Part shown: piece by piece, positions 24,441-31,485 of the stretch
Numbering within the stretch: the first letter of the stretch is position 1
Layout of the letters: each line of letters opens with the position of its first letter
DNA from: an uncultured Bacteroidales bacterium
GTDB taxonomy: Bacteria; Bacteroidota; Bacteroidia; Bacteroidales; P3
Reading direction: 5' to 3'
Length of the DNA: 38,566 nucleotides
Assembly: GCA_947168515.1 (NCBI GenBank)
Contig: CAMVMF010000029.1
Location: 1 to 38,566, forward strand
Program-made: the position numbers and the translations under genes
Notes under the pieces: model-generated
Told to the model about the DNA's origin: nothing
Seen by the model: only the letters and a program-made list of their open reading frames with translations
The model's database searches: none

Positions 24441-25061
24441 TTATCGTTTCCTTTTGCCACTGCTTTTTTTTGCGGGGAAGGGGTCGGCAGCTTTCGTACG
24501 GTTGCCTATCAGGCGGCAGGCCCCCACATAGCGGCGGGCATAGTAGGCCTCGTTGGAATATGAGAATATGACACCCGTGGAGGTGGCGGCATGGATAAAC
24601 CTGAAACGGCCTGAGAGTGTGTCAACGTCGACCACGATGCCGGTATGCCCGATGTGGCCATTGGCCTCACGGCCCTGCCAGAAAACCAAGTCGCCGCGTT
24701 GCAATTGTTTTGGATCGTTTATTTTGCGCCCCTTGGTATACTGTGGGCGGCTGCCGCCGGGCAGCTCGATGCCGAATTGCAGGTATACGTATCGGGCAAA
24801 GCCTGCGCAGTCGAATGCTTTTGGCCCCTTGGCTCCGTAGCGGTAGGGTTTGCCCAGGTGTTTGATGGCTTCTTCTATGATTAGGTCGGCGGTGTCGGGC
24901 TGGCTGTTGCTCTCCTGCACTTTCTGCCGCAGAGGTGGTATGAGTATTTCCTCGTTTGACCAAGGCACATGGTTCCAGGGGACTTGGAGGACCTTGGCTT
25001 CCTGCGATTGGCCACGGCAGCAGGCTAGCAGGAGCATGACTATGAGCGTCAGCCGTTTCAT
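24441..25061 (-). CDS. NlpC/P60-family peptidoglycan endopeptidase, lipoprotein
   Basis: 206 residues from the ATG at 25061; a much longer frame to 25655 exists but lies inside the neighbouring gene and is a shadow. Lipoprotein-like signal MKRLTLIVMLLLACC (Cys at 14/15). NlpC/P60 catalytic set: C85 in FDCAGFARY, H139 in GHIGHTGIVVD and third residue H157 in FIHAATSTGV. The family cleaves gamma-D-Glu-diaminopimelate bonds in stem peptides. Its ATG overlaps the stop of the O-antigen-ligase-like gene by four bases (ATGA 25061-25058), so wall cleavage is produced together with polysaccharide assembly. Basic tail KRKR. Confidence 0.9.
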   Translation of the reverse strand: MKRLTLIVMLLLACCRGQSQEAKVLQVPWNHVPWSNEEILIPPLRQKVQESNSQPDTADLIIEEAIKHLGKPYRYGAKGPKAFDCAGFARYVYLQFGIELPGGSRPQYTKGRKINDPKQLQRGDLVFWQGREANGHIGHTGIVVDVDTLSGRFRFIHAATSTGVIFSYSNEAYYARRYVGACRLIGNRTKAADPFPAKKSSGKRKR

Positions 25062-26488
25062 GTTTCTTTTTTCTGGCTGTAGACGTCCAGTGCTACGATT
25101 ACTGCCGTGAAGGCCCAGAAGGGCACAGATAGCTTGTCCGTGTCGAGGAAGTTGTTGAAGACCCCGTGGATATAGTAAGTGAGGAGACTCAGCGTGAAGG
25201 CTAGGGCCATATTGGCCACCTGCTTGTCTTGGGCCGTGCGGTAGACGCGCACCCCGGTGGCAAAGGTGGTCATGAAGATGCAGATGACCAAGGCTACCCC
25301 AGGGATGCCTTGCTCGGTCATGGGCCCGATATATTCGCTGTGGGCGTTGCCCAGATTGCCGGCATTGGTGCTGATGGTGGAGAGCTGGTAGCTGCGCTGG
25401 TAGCTGGCGTAGAGAAACTGGTAGGTGCCGGGTCCGCACCCCAGAACGGGACTCTCTTTCCACATACGGATGGCAGATGCCCACCGGTTCAGGCGCTCCA
25501 GATTGCTGGCATCGGTGGAGATATTGGAGATGGACTTGATCTGCCCGGAGAGGTCGTAGGAGCTGTCTTGGTGGTTCTTGCCCAGCTTGTACAGCACATC
25601 GCTTTGGTAGATGAAAAAAACGCCTACGCCTAGGCCGAAAAGCAGCACCATCCATTTGACCTTCATGCCCATGCGTATGAGCACGTACACCCCCACGGCC
25701 CCCAGCACGCTAAGCCATGCCGCACGGCAGTAGGAGAAGAACAGGCCTACCAACAAGAGGGCAAATAGGGCTAGGAAGAGCAGGCGCGACCACCCTTTGC
25801 TGTTGCGGCTGAAGATAAAGTAGAAGGCCGCGGGCAGGAAGAGGGCTATGGCGCAGCCGTAGGCGGTGTGGTCGTTGTAGAAAGGTTTCATCACGCGGTG
25901 CAGCGTCTGCAGGTCGCTGAAGTTGCCCAAGGTCTTGGCGGTGGCTATGGCTATGACGGCGATAAGTCCGATGGCGTAGCACCAGAAGAACTGGCGTATG
26001 CGGCTTTTGTTGCGGAAGATCTGGGCGGCGGCAAAGAAAAACGGCACCACAAACCATATACGCGCCAAAAGGTATTTGAACGACACCAGGGGGAGGGCCG
26101 AGGTGCACGAGGTGATGAGCATCCACGCCAGCGAGGCCAGCAGGCTGATGCTGATGGGGTGCTTCAGCAGCCGCACATCGTAGCTCTTGCTGGCCAGCAC
26201 GCGGAAGAAGAACATCAGCGTAAAGAGTATCATCATCGGCTCCACAGGCATGGACAGCTCCATCTTGGGGAAGAGCGCAATGTCGACGGCAAAAGGTGTG
26301 AGCAGGGCCATGCATAGAAGGCCCGTCTCAAACCTAGTGACAAAGAGCAGCAGCACCAGTCCCGCCAGAGGCAGCAGGGAGAGGTAGTAGAAATCCTTGA
26401 GCAGCAAGAGCGAGTTGGCCACAGCAAACAGCAGCGTCAATGTAACGGCAATGACGGCGTTCCTGTTTTCTTGTAGCCAAGTGCGCAT
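25058..26488 (-). CDS. O-antigen ligase/polymerase-like (Wzy_C) membrane protein
   Basis: 476 residues with about 10-12 predicted membrane spans. A large exported loop (about 290-400) has features of Wzy_C proteins: RLNRWASAIRMWKESPVLGCGPGTYQF and GNAHSEYIGPMTEQGIPG, containing the conserved histidine and glutamate. FFSYCRAAWLS at about 250 matches the 'SxSRxaw' motif with Cys. Either ligates polysaccharide to lipid A-core or another acceptor, or polymerises repeat units; sequence alone does not separate WaaL from Wzy. Linked to a chain-length determinant upstream and an NlpC/P60 enzyme downstream. Confidence 0.85.
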   Translation of the reverse strand: MRTWLQENRNAVIAVTLTLLFAVANSLLLLKDFYYLSLLPLAGLVLLLFVTRFETGLLCMALLTPFAVDIALFPKMELSMPVEPMMILFTLMFFFRVLASKSYDVRLLKHPISISLLASLAWMLITSCTSALPLVSFKYLLARIWFVVPFFFAAAQIFRNKSRIRQFFWCYAIGLIAVIAIATAKTLGNFSDLQTLHRVMKPFYNDHTAYGCAIALFLPAAFYFIFSRNSKGWSRLLFLALFALLLVGLFFSYCRAAWLSVLGAVGVYVLIRMGMKVKWMVLLFGLGVGVFFIYQSDVLYKLGKNHQDSSYDLSGQIKSISNISTDASNLERLNRWASAIRMWKESPVLGCGPGTYQFLYASYQRSYQLSTISTNAGNLGNAHSEYIGPMTEQGIPGVALVICIFMTTFATGVRVYRTAQDKQVANMALAFTLSLLTYYIHGVFNNFLDTDKLSVPFWAFTAVIVALDVYSQKKET

Positions 26489-26602
26489 AAGGGTAGGGGA
26501 TAGGGTGTTTTTTATGTTTGTATCAACGGTAGAGGTCTGCCTGTATCGTGCTATCGGACTACGGGCGTGGGCTCAATCTGTCCACATCCTGTCGTGGCTT
26601 GA

Positions 26603-27484
26603 TTATTCCGTCACCTCCTCCTCTTTCTTGGCACCTGTGAGAAGCAAAAGAACCAGGATGCACATGACCAGCGAGCCGAAGGAACCCAGGAGGACGATGA
26701 TGCTGCGCTTGGGGTAGGCCTTCTTGTCGGAGGCCACGGCCTGGTCGAGCAGGAATTTATAGCTGACGTTCTCGTTCATGTCCACTTGGGTCTGGGCGGC
26801 ACGGGTCTGCAGGTCGGCCAGCTGGGCGCATTTCTCGTCGATGAGTTTGGTGAGGCCCATGGCGTATTGCGGGTTGCGTCTCAGACTGTCTTGCAGCAGC
26901 TGTATTTCCACTCCCAGTTTCTGGCACACGCCGCTCATGATGTCGGCGGCATTCACCGCGCGGGCGTGGTGGATGCGGTGGCACACCGAGTCGTAGTTGG
27001 TGGCAATAAAGTTGGCCATGTCGGCAGCCCACTGTGGGTCTACGTCCAGCACGGAGACCTCTACGCCCAAGTATTCGGTGCGCTTGACGCTGACATTGCC
27101 CCGGTACTGCTCGTGCAGCTTGAAACACTTGTGCGGGTCTTCGGGGTTGATGCCGTAGTGCTCCATCAGGTTGAACCGTTTGCACACGTCGCGCTCCATG
27201 GACTCAGACAGAAGGATTTGGATGCAGTACTCGCAGTCGCGCTCGATGCCGTAGTCCATGAAGTCCAGGCTGTAGTGGTAGTCCATGATGGCCTTGCTGA
27301 GGCGGTTGGAGTTGGTGGGGAAGAGCGTGGCGGTGGACTTGAACCGCGGGGTAATCAGCATCGACACCACCACCGATGCAATCAGTGCTACAATGAAAAC
27401 ACCTGTTAGCAGCTTCCACCAACGTCGGAAGAAGCGTATTGTTGCTTTGTGGTCGTAGTCGTTTCCAAAAGTTTTGTCTGCCAT
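26603..27484 (-). CDS. Wzz-type polysaccharide chain-length determinant
   Basis: 293 residues. N-terminal span at about 24-44 (LLTGVFIVALIASVVVSMLI) followed by TPRFKSTATLFPT, a long periplasmic helical domain (about 60-260; LGVEVSVLDVDPQWAADMANFIATNYDSV is the usual conserved piece) and a C-terminal span (about 263-285) ending in acidic GAKKEEEVTE. No tyrosine-kinase domain, so it is the PCP-1/2 membrane part only. Sets the modal length of a surface or exported polysaccharide. The 114 bases to the ligase gene contain no terminator that I recognise. Confidence 0.85.
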   Translation of the reverse strand: MADKTFGNDYDHKATIRFFRRWWKLLTGVFIVALIASVVVSMLITPRFKSTATLFPTNSNRLSKAIMDYHYSLDFMDYGIERDCEYCIQILLSESMERDVCKRFNLMEHYGINPEDPHKCFKLHEQYRGNVSVKRTEYLGVEVSVLDVDPQWAADMANFIATNYDSVCHRIHHARAVNAADIMSGVCQKLGVEIQLLQDSLRRNPQYAMGLTKLIDEKCAQLADLQTRAAQTQVDMNENVSYKFLLDQAVASDKKAYPKRSIIVLLGSFGSLVMCILVLLLLTGAKKEEEVTE

Positions 27485-28161
27485 ATCTTTTTATTATGTA
27501 TATATTCTGTTTTTGTAGCTTCAAAATGGCTTTCGTAGCCCTGAACGGACCTTTGCGGCCCCCATGGATAGGGTGGTCCATTTGTTATTTTAACGCTATT
27601 GTGCCATTATTATTGCCCCCATGTGCAAAAAATACCTCACATCCCGTGCCCCTCTCATTGCCTTTTTATGTATAACATCTTCGCAGTTAGTAATTTGATG
27701 AATCCGCATCACCTTTTCCCCACCCGTCATTGGTTGACCGTTTGCAGAACGTTTTCGTTAAGCCGAACGCAGAGTGCAAATCACGAAGTGTTTGCACTAT
27801 GCTGAGGCGAGAAAACGTCTGTTTCAATGAAACGAAAGTTTCATAACCAATGCCGGTTCCACCATGATGTTTACATGATGTTTTGTAATCACACTATTTT
27901 ATATTAGTCAAACTAATTAAAATGTAGTATAAACATAATATAAATATAATTTAAGCAGCAGAATACTTGCTAGTTTGCGATTTGCTGCAAAATGCTCCTC
28001 AGCGGTGGCGGCAGGGTGGTGCCGAAGGCTGCCTTTTGCTGTTCTACGGAGCAACTGGTTTTCATCTGCAATGGGTATAAAATCTTGGACCGTCCCGGTA
28101 GATCTCAGCGGGTCTAACTACACCTTACCATGTTAAAAAATATTAAAATTCATTATTTTTC
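27485..28161. other. Long intergenic region between polysaccharide and ABC operons
   Basis: About 680 bases without a believable gene. Holds copy A of the 72-bp repeat (27748-27819), an adjacent hairpin TGAAAC/GTTTCA (27827-27842), a very AT-rich tract (27890-27960) and, at 27956-27990, a stem with arms GCAGCA and TGCTGC. The short frames here are not supported by any family match. No TAnnTTTG box for the Wzz gene was found. Confidence 0.4.
27748..27819 (-). repeat. 72-bp palindromic-ended repeat, copy A
   Basis: Minus-strand copy of the repeat described at 30177-30248. It differs from that copy at three interior positions and keeps the ends GACGTTTTC and GAAAACGTT. Lies in non-coding DNA. 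Confidence 0.85.
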
Positions 28162-28191
28162 TTGCAGATTCCAAAAAGTGTCGTACCTTTG
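28162..28191 (+). promoter_or_regulatory. Bacteroidetes promoter of the ABC/GntR/outer-membrane operon
   Basis: TTG (28162-28164), 19 bases, then TACCTTTG (28184-28191): exact fit to TTG-N19-TAnnTTTG. Transcription should begin about seven bases later, inside the operator at 28194-28215, leaving a leader of about 85 bases before the ATG at 28284. Confidence 0.8.
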
Positions 28192-28193
28192 CA

Positions 28194-28215
28194 GTGTACT
28201 AGTAAACTAATACAC
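28194..28215 (+). promoter_or_regulatory. Palindromic operator, probable site for the YtrA-type GntR repressor
   Basis: GTGTACTAG (28194-28202), spacer TAAA, CTAATACAC (28207-28215). The arms are reverse complements except one position. The site begins two bases after the -7 box, so a bound repressor would block initiation. The operon encodes a YtrA-subfamily GntR protein at 31127, whose relatives bind such GTGTAnTA...TACAC-like palindromes and autoregulate. Confidence 0.65.
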
Positions 28216-28283
28216 CGTTACAATAAGACAGATTAATAACACAGAAACAAATAGTTAGATAATAAACATTAAAACACTAAGTC

Positions 28284-29117
28284 ATGATAGAAATTAAAAA
28301 TTTGGATTTTAGTTACAAGAATACGCCGGTGTTTCGCAACATCAGCCTTTCTTTCCAGCCCGGCAACATCTACGGACTTCTGGGCGAGAACGGTGTGGGC
28401 AAGACCACCCTATTGAAAATCATCTGCGGACTGCAGGAGCCCCAGCAAGGCAGTTGCACGGTGGACGGCAGCAGAAGCTTCGACCGCGAGCCGCAGTTTT
28501 TGGAGAACATCGTCTTTCTGCCCGACGAGGTGATAGTGCCCGAGGATGCCACCCCGGCCAAATATGTGCAGTCGTTGGCTCCCTTCTACCCCAAGTATTC
28601 CTACAATACGTTTGTCCATCTGATGCAGGAGATGGAGGTGGACCCGATGCGCAAGTTCAGCGAGATGAGCTACGGCCAGCAGAAAAAGTCGATGATTGCC
28701 AGCACGCTCTCTTTGGGGACCTCTTATGTGTTGCTGGACGAACCCACCAATGGGTTGGACATCCCCTCGAAAACCGATTTCCGCATGCTGCTCTCCAAGC
28801 GTGCCACAGAGGGTACCACCATCATCATCTCCACCCATCAGGTGAAGGATGTGGAGAATCTGATAGACCCCATCATCATCCTCAGCCACGACGACGTGCT
28901 GCTCAACGCCGATGTGGAGACCATCACCCGCAAGCTGAGTTTCACCTACGACATGGCTCCCAACCCCGCGGCTCTCTTCTCGGAACAGATGCCCGGCGGG
29001 TGCCTGAATGTGTGCGTCAACCGCAGTGGCGACGAGACCCAGATGAACATCGAAGGCCTTTTCAATGCCGTGTTGCGCAACCAACAGACGATTAAAGAAC
29101 TCTTTAGAATGTATTAG
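28284..29117 (+). CDS. ABC transporter ATP-binding protein
   Basis: 277 residues. Walker A GENGVGKTT (34-42), Q-loop region EPQQGSCTVDG, signature MSYGQQKK (128-135, a divergent LSGGQ), Walker B YVLLDEPTNGLD (148-159) and switch His in IIISTHQVKD. Resembles the YtrB/CcmA export-type ATPases that pair with ABC-2 permeases and YtrA regulators. The last 60 residues are divergent. First gene after the promoter/operator; the permease follows after 83 bases. Likely removes peptide antibiotics or other envelope-active compounds, or senses their action; substrate not shown. Confidence 0.92.
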   Translation: MIEIKNLDFSYKNTPVFRNISLSFQPGNIYGLLGENGVGKTTLLKIICGLQEPQQGSCTVDGSRSFDREPQFLENIVFLPDEVIVPEDATPAKYVQSLAPFYPKYSYNTFVHLMQEMEVDPMRKFSEMSYGQQKKSMIASTLSLGTSYVLLDEPTNGLDIPSKTDFRMLLSKRATEGTTIIISTHQVKDVENLIDPIIILSHDDVLLNADVETITRKLSFTYDMAPNPAALFSEQMPGGCLNVCVNRSGDETQMNIEGLFNAVLRNQQTIKELFRMY

Positions 29118-29200
29118 TACTTTTTGCCTTATTTTTAACCGTTACTTAACGACAGATTCGTAGTATTTTTTTATTAACAGACAAATAAACGAACAAAGAT

Positions 29201-30061
29201 ATGAATAAGAATTTTGAATGGAGCCGTTTTTGCAAAGTGGTTCGCAAAGATTTCAACAATATTTGGCCGCAGGCCGGCACCACGCTGCTGATCATCACGC
29301 TGCTGCCCATTGCCATCTGGCTGTTATGGTGGGTCATCATGGGCTTGAGCGAAGATGTGCCCTTTATTGCTCCCGAAGTCCGCTGGTATATGATTGCCGT
29401 TGTGGAGCTCCTGGTCTGCATCGTAACGCCCTCGCGCCTCTACCGTACCTGCAACCTGCAGAAGGAGGGTATCTATTTTGCCATGCTGCCGGCTTCCAAG
29501 TTGGAGAAGTACCTGAGCATGATGCTCTTCTCTATCCTGGTGTGCCCGCTGCTGTGTCTGGTTGGCGGCATCGTGCTCGACTATTTCCTGACGCTGCTGC
29601 CCTTTGGTCCTTACAGCAAGTGGCTGTGGCAGACCGACTATCTGGCCCAAGGTCTGGATGGCTATCGTGCCCTCGTGGCAGGAGCGTTTTACAACGATGA
29701 AGTCGATACACTGCGTCTCTTAGCCGACGTATTCACTCCTGGACGCATCATCCTGATCTTTATTCTGAACTATTTGAACTCTGTAGCCCTGTATATGTTC
29801 ACCAACACCATCTTCAAGAAACATAAGGTGCTGCAGACCATCTTGTGGACCATGCTCATCAATTTCGCCCTCAACATCATCGCCACTCCTATTATGGGTG
29901 CCGTGATGATGAATGGCAATTGGGTGGAAGAAATCATGAATTGGAGTGCCCCAGTATCCAGCCTAAATGCTTTCTTCTGGATTTCGACAGCTTGGAATGC
30001 TGTGCTGACTGCGGTGTTCTTCTGGTGGGCTGGTTATAGGCTCAAACACATGAAATACTAA
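29201..30061 (+). CDS. ABC transporter permease (ABC-2 type)
   Basis: 286 residues with about six membrane spans: 25-48 (AGTTLLIITLLPIAIWLLWWVI), 67-80, about 105-130 (MMLFSILVCPLLCLVGGIVLDYFLTLL), 185-205, 215-240 and 260-280. Begins MNKNFEWSRFCKVVRKDF, the amphipathic lead common in ABC-2 permeases of Bacteroidetes YtrA-linked loci. Pairs with the ATPase upstream. The 83-base gap before it has no promoter or terminator. Two repeat copies follow it before the next gene. Confidence 0.8.
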   Translation: MNKNFEWSRFCKVVRKDFNNIWPQAGTTLLIITLLPIAIWLLWWVIMGLSEDVPFIAPEVRWYMIAVVELLVCIVTPSRLYRTCNLQKEGIYFAMLPASKLEKYLSMMLFSILVCPLLCLVGGIVLDYFLTLLPFGPYSKWLWQTDYLAQGLDGYRALVAGAFYNDEVDTLRLLADVFTPGRIILIFILNYLNSVALYMFTNTIFKKHKVLQTILWTMLINFALNIIATPIMGAVMMNGNWVEEIMNWSAPVSSLNAFFWISTAWNAVLTAVFFWWAGYRLKHMKY

Positions 30062-30093
30062 CATTGTTGACCTTTTATAGTTTCATTTCATGA

Positions 30094-30165
30094 GTCATTT
30101 TCTCGCCTCAGCATAGTTCAAACACTTCGTGAGTTGCCCTCTGCATTCGAATTAACGAAAACGTT
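30094..30165 (+). repeat. 72-bp palindromic-ended repeat, copy B
   Basis: Most diverged of the four copies: the left end is GTCATTTTC and several interior bases differ, but length and right end (GAAAACGTT) are conserved. Its left flank TTTCATTTCATGA matches the left flank of copy D almost exactly, so the element may be longer at that end. Eleven bases separate it from copy C. Confidence 0.85.
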
Positions 30166-30176
30166 TGTTTTCAACA

Positions 30177-30248
30177 GACGTTTTCTCGCCTCAGCATAGT
30201 GCAAACACTTCGTGATTTGCCCTCTGCATTCGGATTAACGAAAACGTT
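30177..30248 (+). repeat. 72-bp palindromic-ended repeat, copy C
   Basis: Ends GACGTTTTC and GAAAACGTT form an 8-bp terminal inverted repeat (ACGTTTTC/GAAAACGT). The interior contains GCAAACAC-TTC-GTG-A-TTTGC, an 8-bp stem with one bulged A and a 3-base loop. It is open in the same frame as copy D. It ends 28 bases before the lipoprotein ATG at 30277, so it becomes part of that gene's 5' leader. Confidence 0.88.
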
Positions 30249-30276
30249 TCATTTATTAATTTTAATATCGAATAAG

Positions 30277-31101
30277 ATGAAAAAGACAACCATAGTCATA
30301 GTAGCCCTTGCGGGCGTACTCTCCCTGGGCGGTTGCAAGCTCACCGACCACAGGCAACATCATTTCCAAGAACTGCTGAACAGCTATGTCGACGACCATG
30401 GCGAATTCTCCGTCGGCAACGCCAACGACCATAATACCTACATGACAGGCCCAGTCTCCCTTAGCCCCGATAAAGTGCGGGAGTTGACCATCGACTGGTT
30501 CAACGACTCCATTACCGTCAGGGCCTACGACGGCAACGAGGTGTGCGTGAGCGAGACTTCCGACACCATTCTCGACGACTCCCTTACCCTGCATTATGCC
30601 CTCACATCCGACGGCGAGTTGAAGGTGGAGTTTTGCAAGCCGGGGGTGAAAGTCAAAGCCAAGGAGGCTCCTGCCAAGCGGCTGTTGGTGCTGCTGCCCC
30701 GCACGCTGCGTCTGGAAGAGGTGGAGGTCAACGGGGTTTCGCAAAGTTTGACGATGGACAGCATCAGCTGCGAAAAGCTCGAACTGAACAGCGTGGCCAA
30801 TTTCGTCGTCCTCAACGAGTGCCGGGTGGGCCATCTGGAGTCCAACAGCGTCAATACATACTCCATGGAGGCCACTTTCAGCCAGCTGCCCGAGGACATC
30901 GAGCTGAACACCGTGGGCAGCTCTGCTACCTTTTATGTGCCCGCCGATGCCGGCATGACGATAGATATGAACGGTGTGGTGAGCGACTTGTCCTGCGACT
31001 TGCCTCTCAGCCGCAAGGGCAAGAAGCATGTGCTGGGCAACGGTGCCTGCAAGGTTGAGGTGAACAGCGTGAGCGGTACTCTTTATATCAAACAGAAATA
31101 A
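30277..31101 (+). CDS. Lipoprotein with DUF2807/DUF4097-like beta-helix domain
   Basis: 274 residues from ATG 30277. An upstream in-frame GTG at 30199 starts inside repeat C and is not a natural start. Lipoprotein signal MKKTTIVIVALAGVLSLGGC (C20). The second half shows short repeats of ELNSVANFVVLNECRVGHLESNS and IELNTVGSSATFYVPADAG, typical of head-GIN/adhesin-like beta-helix domains (DUF2807/DUF4097). Such proteins often accompany YtrA-ABC loci in Bacteroidetes (recalled, not searched). Followed by the regulator after 25 bases. Confidence 0.7.
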   Translation: MKKTTIVIVALAGVLSLGGCKLTDHRQHHFQELLNSYVDDHGEFSVGNANDHNTYMTGPVSLSPDKVRELTIDWFNDSITVRAYDGNEVCVSETSDTILDDSLTLHYALTSDGELKVEFCKPGVKVKAKEAPAKRLLVLLPRTLRLEEVEVNGVSQSLTMDSISCEKLELNSVANFVVLNECRVGHLESNSVNTYSMEATFSQLPEDIELNTVGSSATFYVPADAGMTIDMNGVVSDLSCDLPLSRKGKKHVLGNGACKVEVNSVSGTLYIKQK

Positions 31102-31126
31102 TCAAGAACATTTAAAAACAAGAGTC

Positions 31127-31474
31127 ATGGACTTTAAGAAACAAAAACCCATATATCTGCAGATGGCTGACAGGCTGTGCGAGCGCATCATGTCTGGCGA
31201 GTGGGGCGTGGACGAGCGTATCCCCTCGGTGCGCGATGTGGCTGCCACCTTGGGCGTGAATCCCAACACCGCCATGCGCACGTTCGACTACCTGCAGAAT
31301 GCCGAAATCATCTATAACCGCCGCGGTGTGGGCTACTTTGTGGCCCCCAAGGCCAAGGAACAAATCCTCAAACAAAACCGCCAGTACTTCATTGAGGAGG
31401 AACTGCCCGAATTTGTGCAGCGCATGAATATGCTGGGCCTCACCTGGGAAGACCTGATGCAAGTAACCAAATAG
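31127..31474 (+). CDS. GntR-family transcriptional regulator, YtrA subfamily
   Basis: 115 residues: winged helix (about 10-78) with KPIYLQMADRLCERIMSGEW, then SVRDVAATLGVNPNTAMRTFDYL (recognition helix) and the wing GVGYFVA. A short helical tail (about 82-115) has no ligand domain, the hallmark of the YtrA group. Sits inside the operon it probably represses through the palindrome at 28194-28215. YtrA regulators respond to cell-envelope antibiotics in Firmicutes; the signal in Bacteroidales is not known to me. Confidence 0.88.
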   Translation: MDFKKQKPIYLQMADRLCERIMSGEWGVDERIPSVRDVAATLGVNPNTAMRTFDYLQNAEIIYNRRGVGYFVAPKAKEQILKQNRQYFIEEELPEFVQRMNMLGLTWEDLMQVTK

Positions 31475-31485
31475 GAGTAAATATA

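Noticed and set aside
24441..25655. 404-residue reading of the NlpC/P60 gene
   Set aside because: The extra 198 residues lie in another frame of the O-antigen-ligase-like gene; the ATG at 25061 gives a correct lipoprotein signal and an ATGA overlap.
27599..27805. 68-codon plus-strand frame upstream of the ABC operon
   Set aside because: It runs through repeat copy A and has no family likeness.
27956..28130. Possible small RNA or degraded ORF in the 28-kb intergenic region
   Set aside because: A six-base stem and an unremarkable open frame are all that can be seen; no promoter or terminator bounds it.
28606..28613. TACGTTTG match to the -7 consensus within the ABC ATPase gene
   Set aside because: Inside coding sequence with no supporting -33 element; expected by chance.
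30199..30276. Upstream GTG start for the lipoprotein at 30277
   Set aside because: It begins in repeat C and would bury the lipoprotein signal; ATG 30277 is followed by a proper lipobox.
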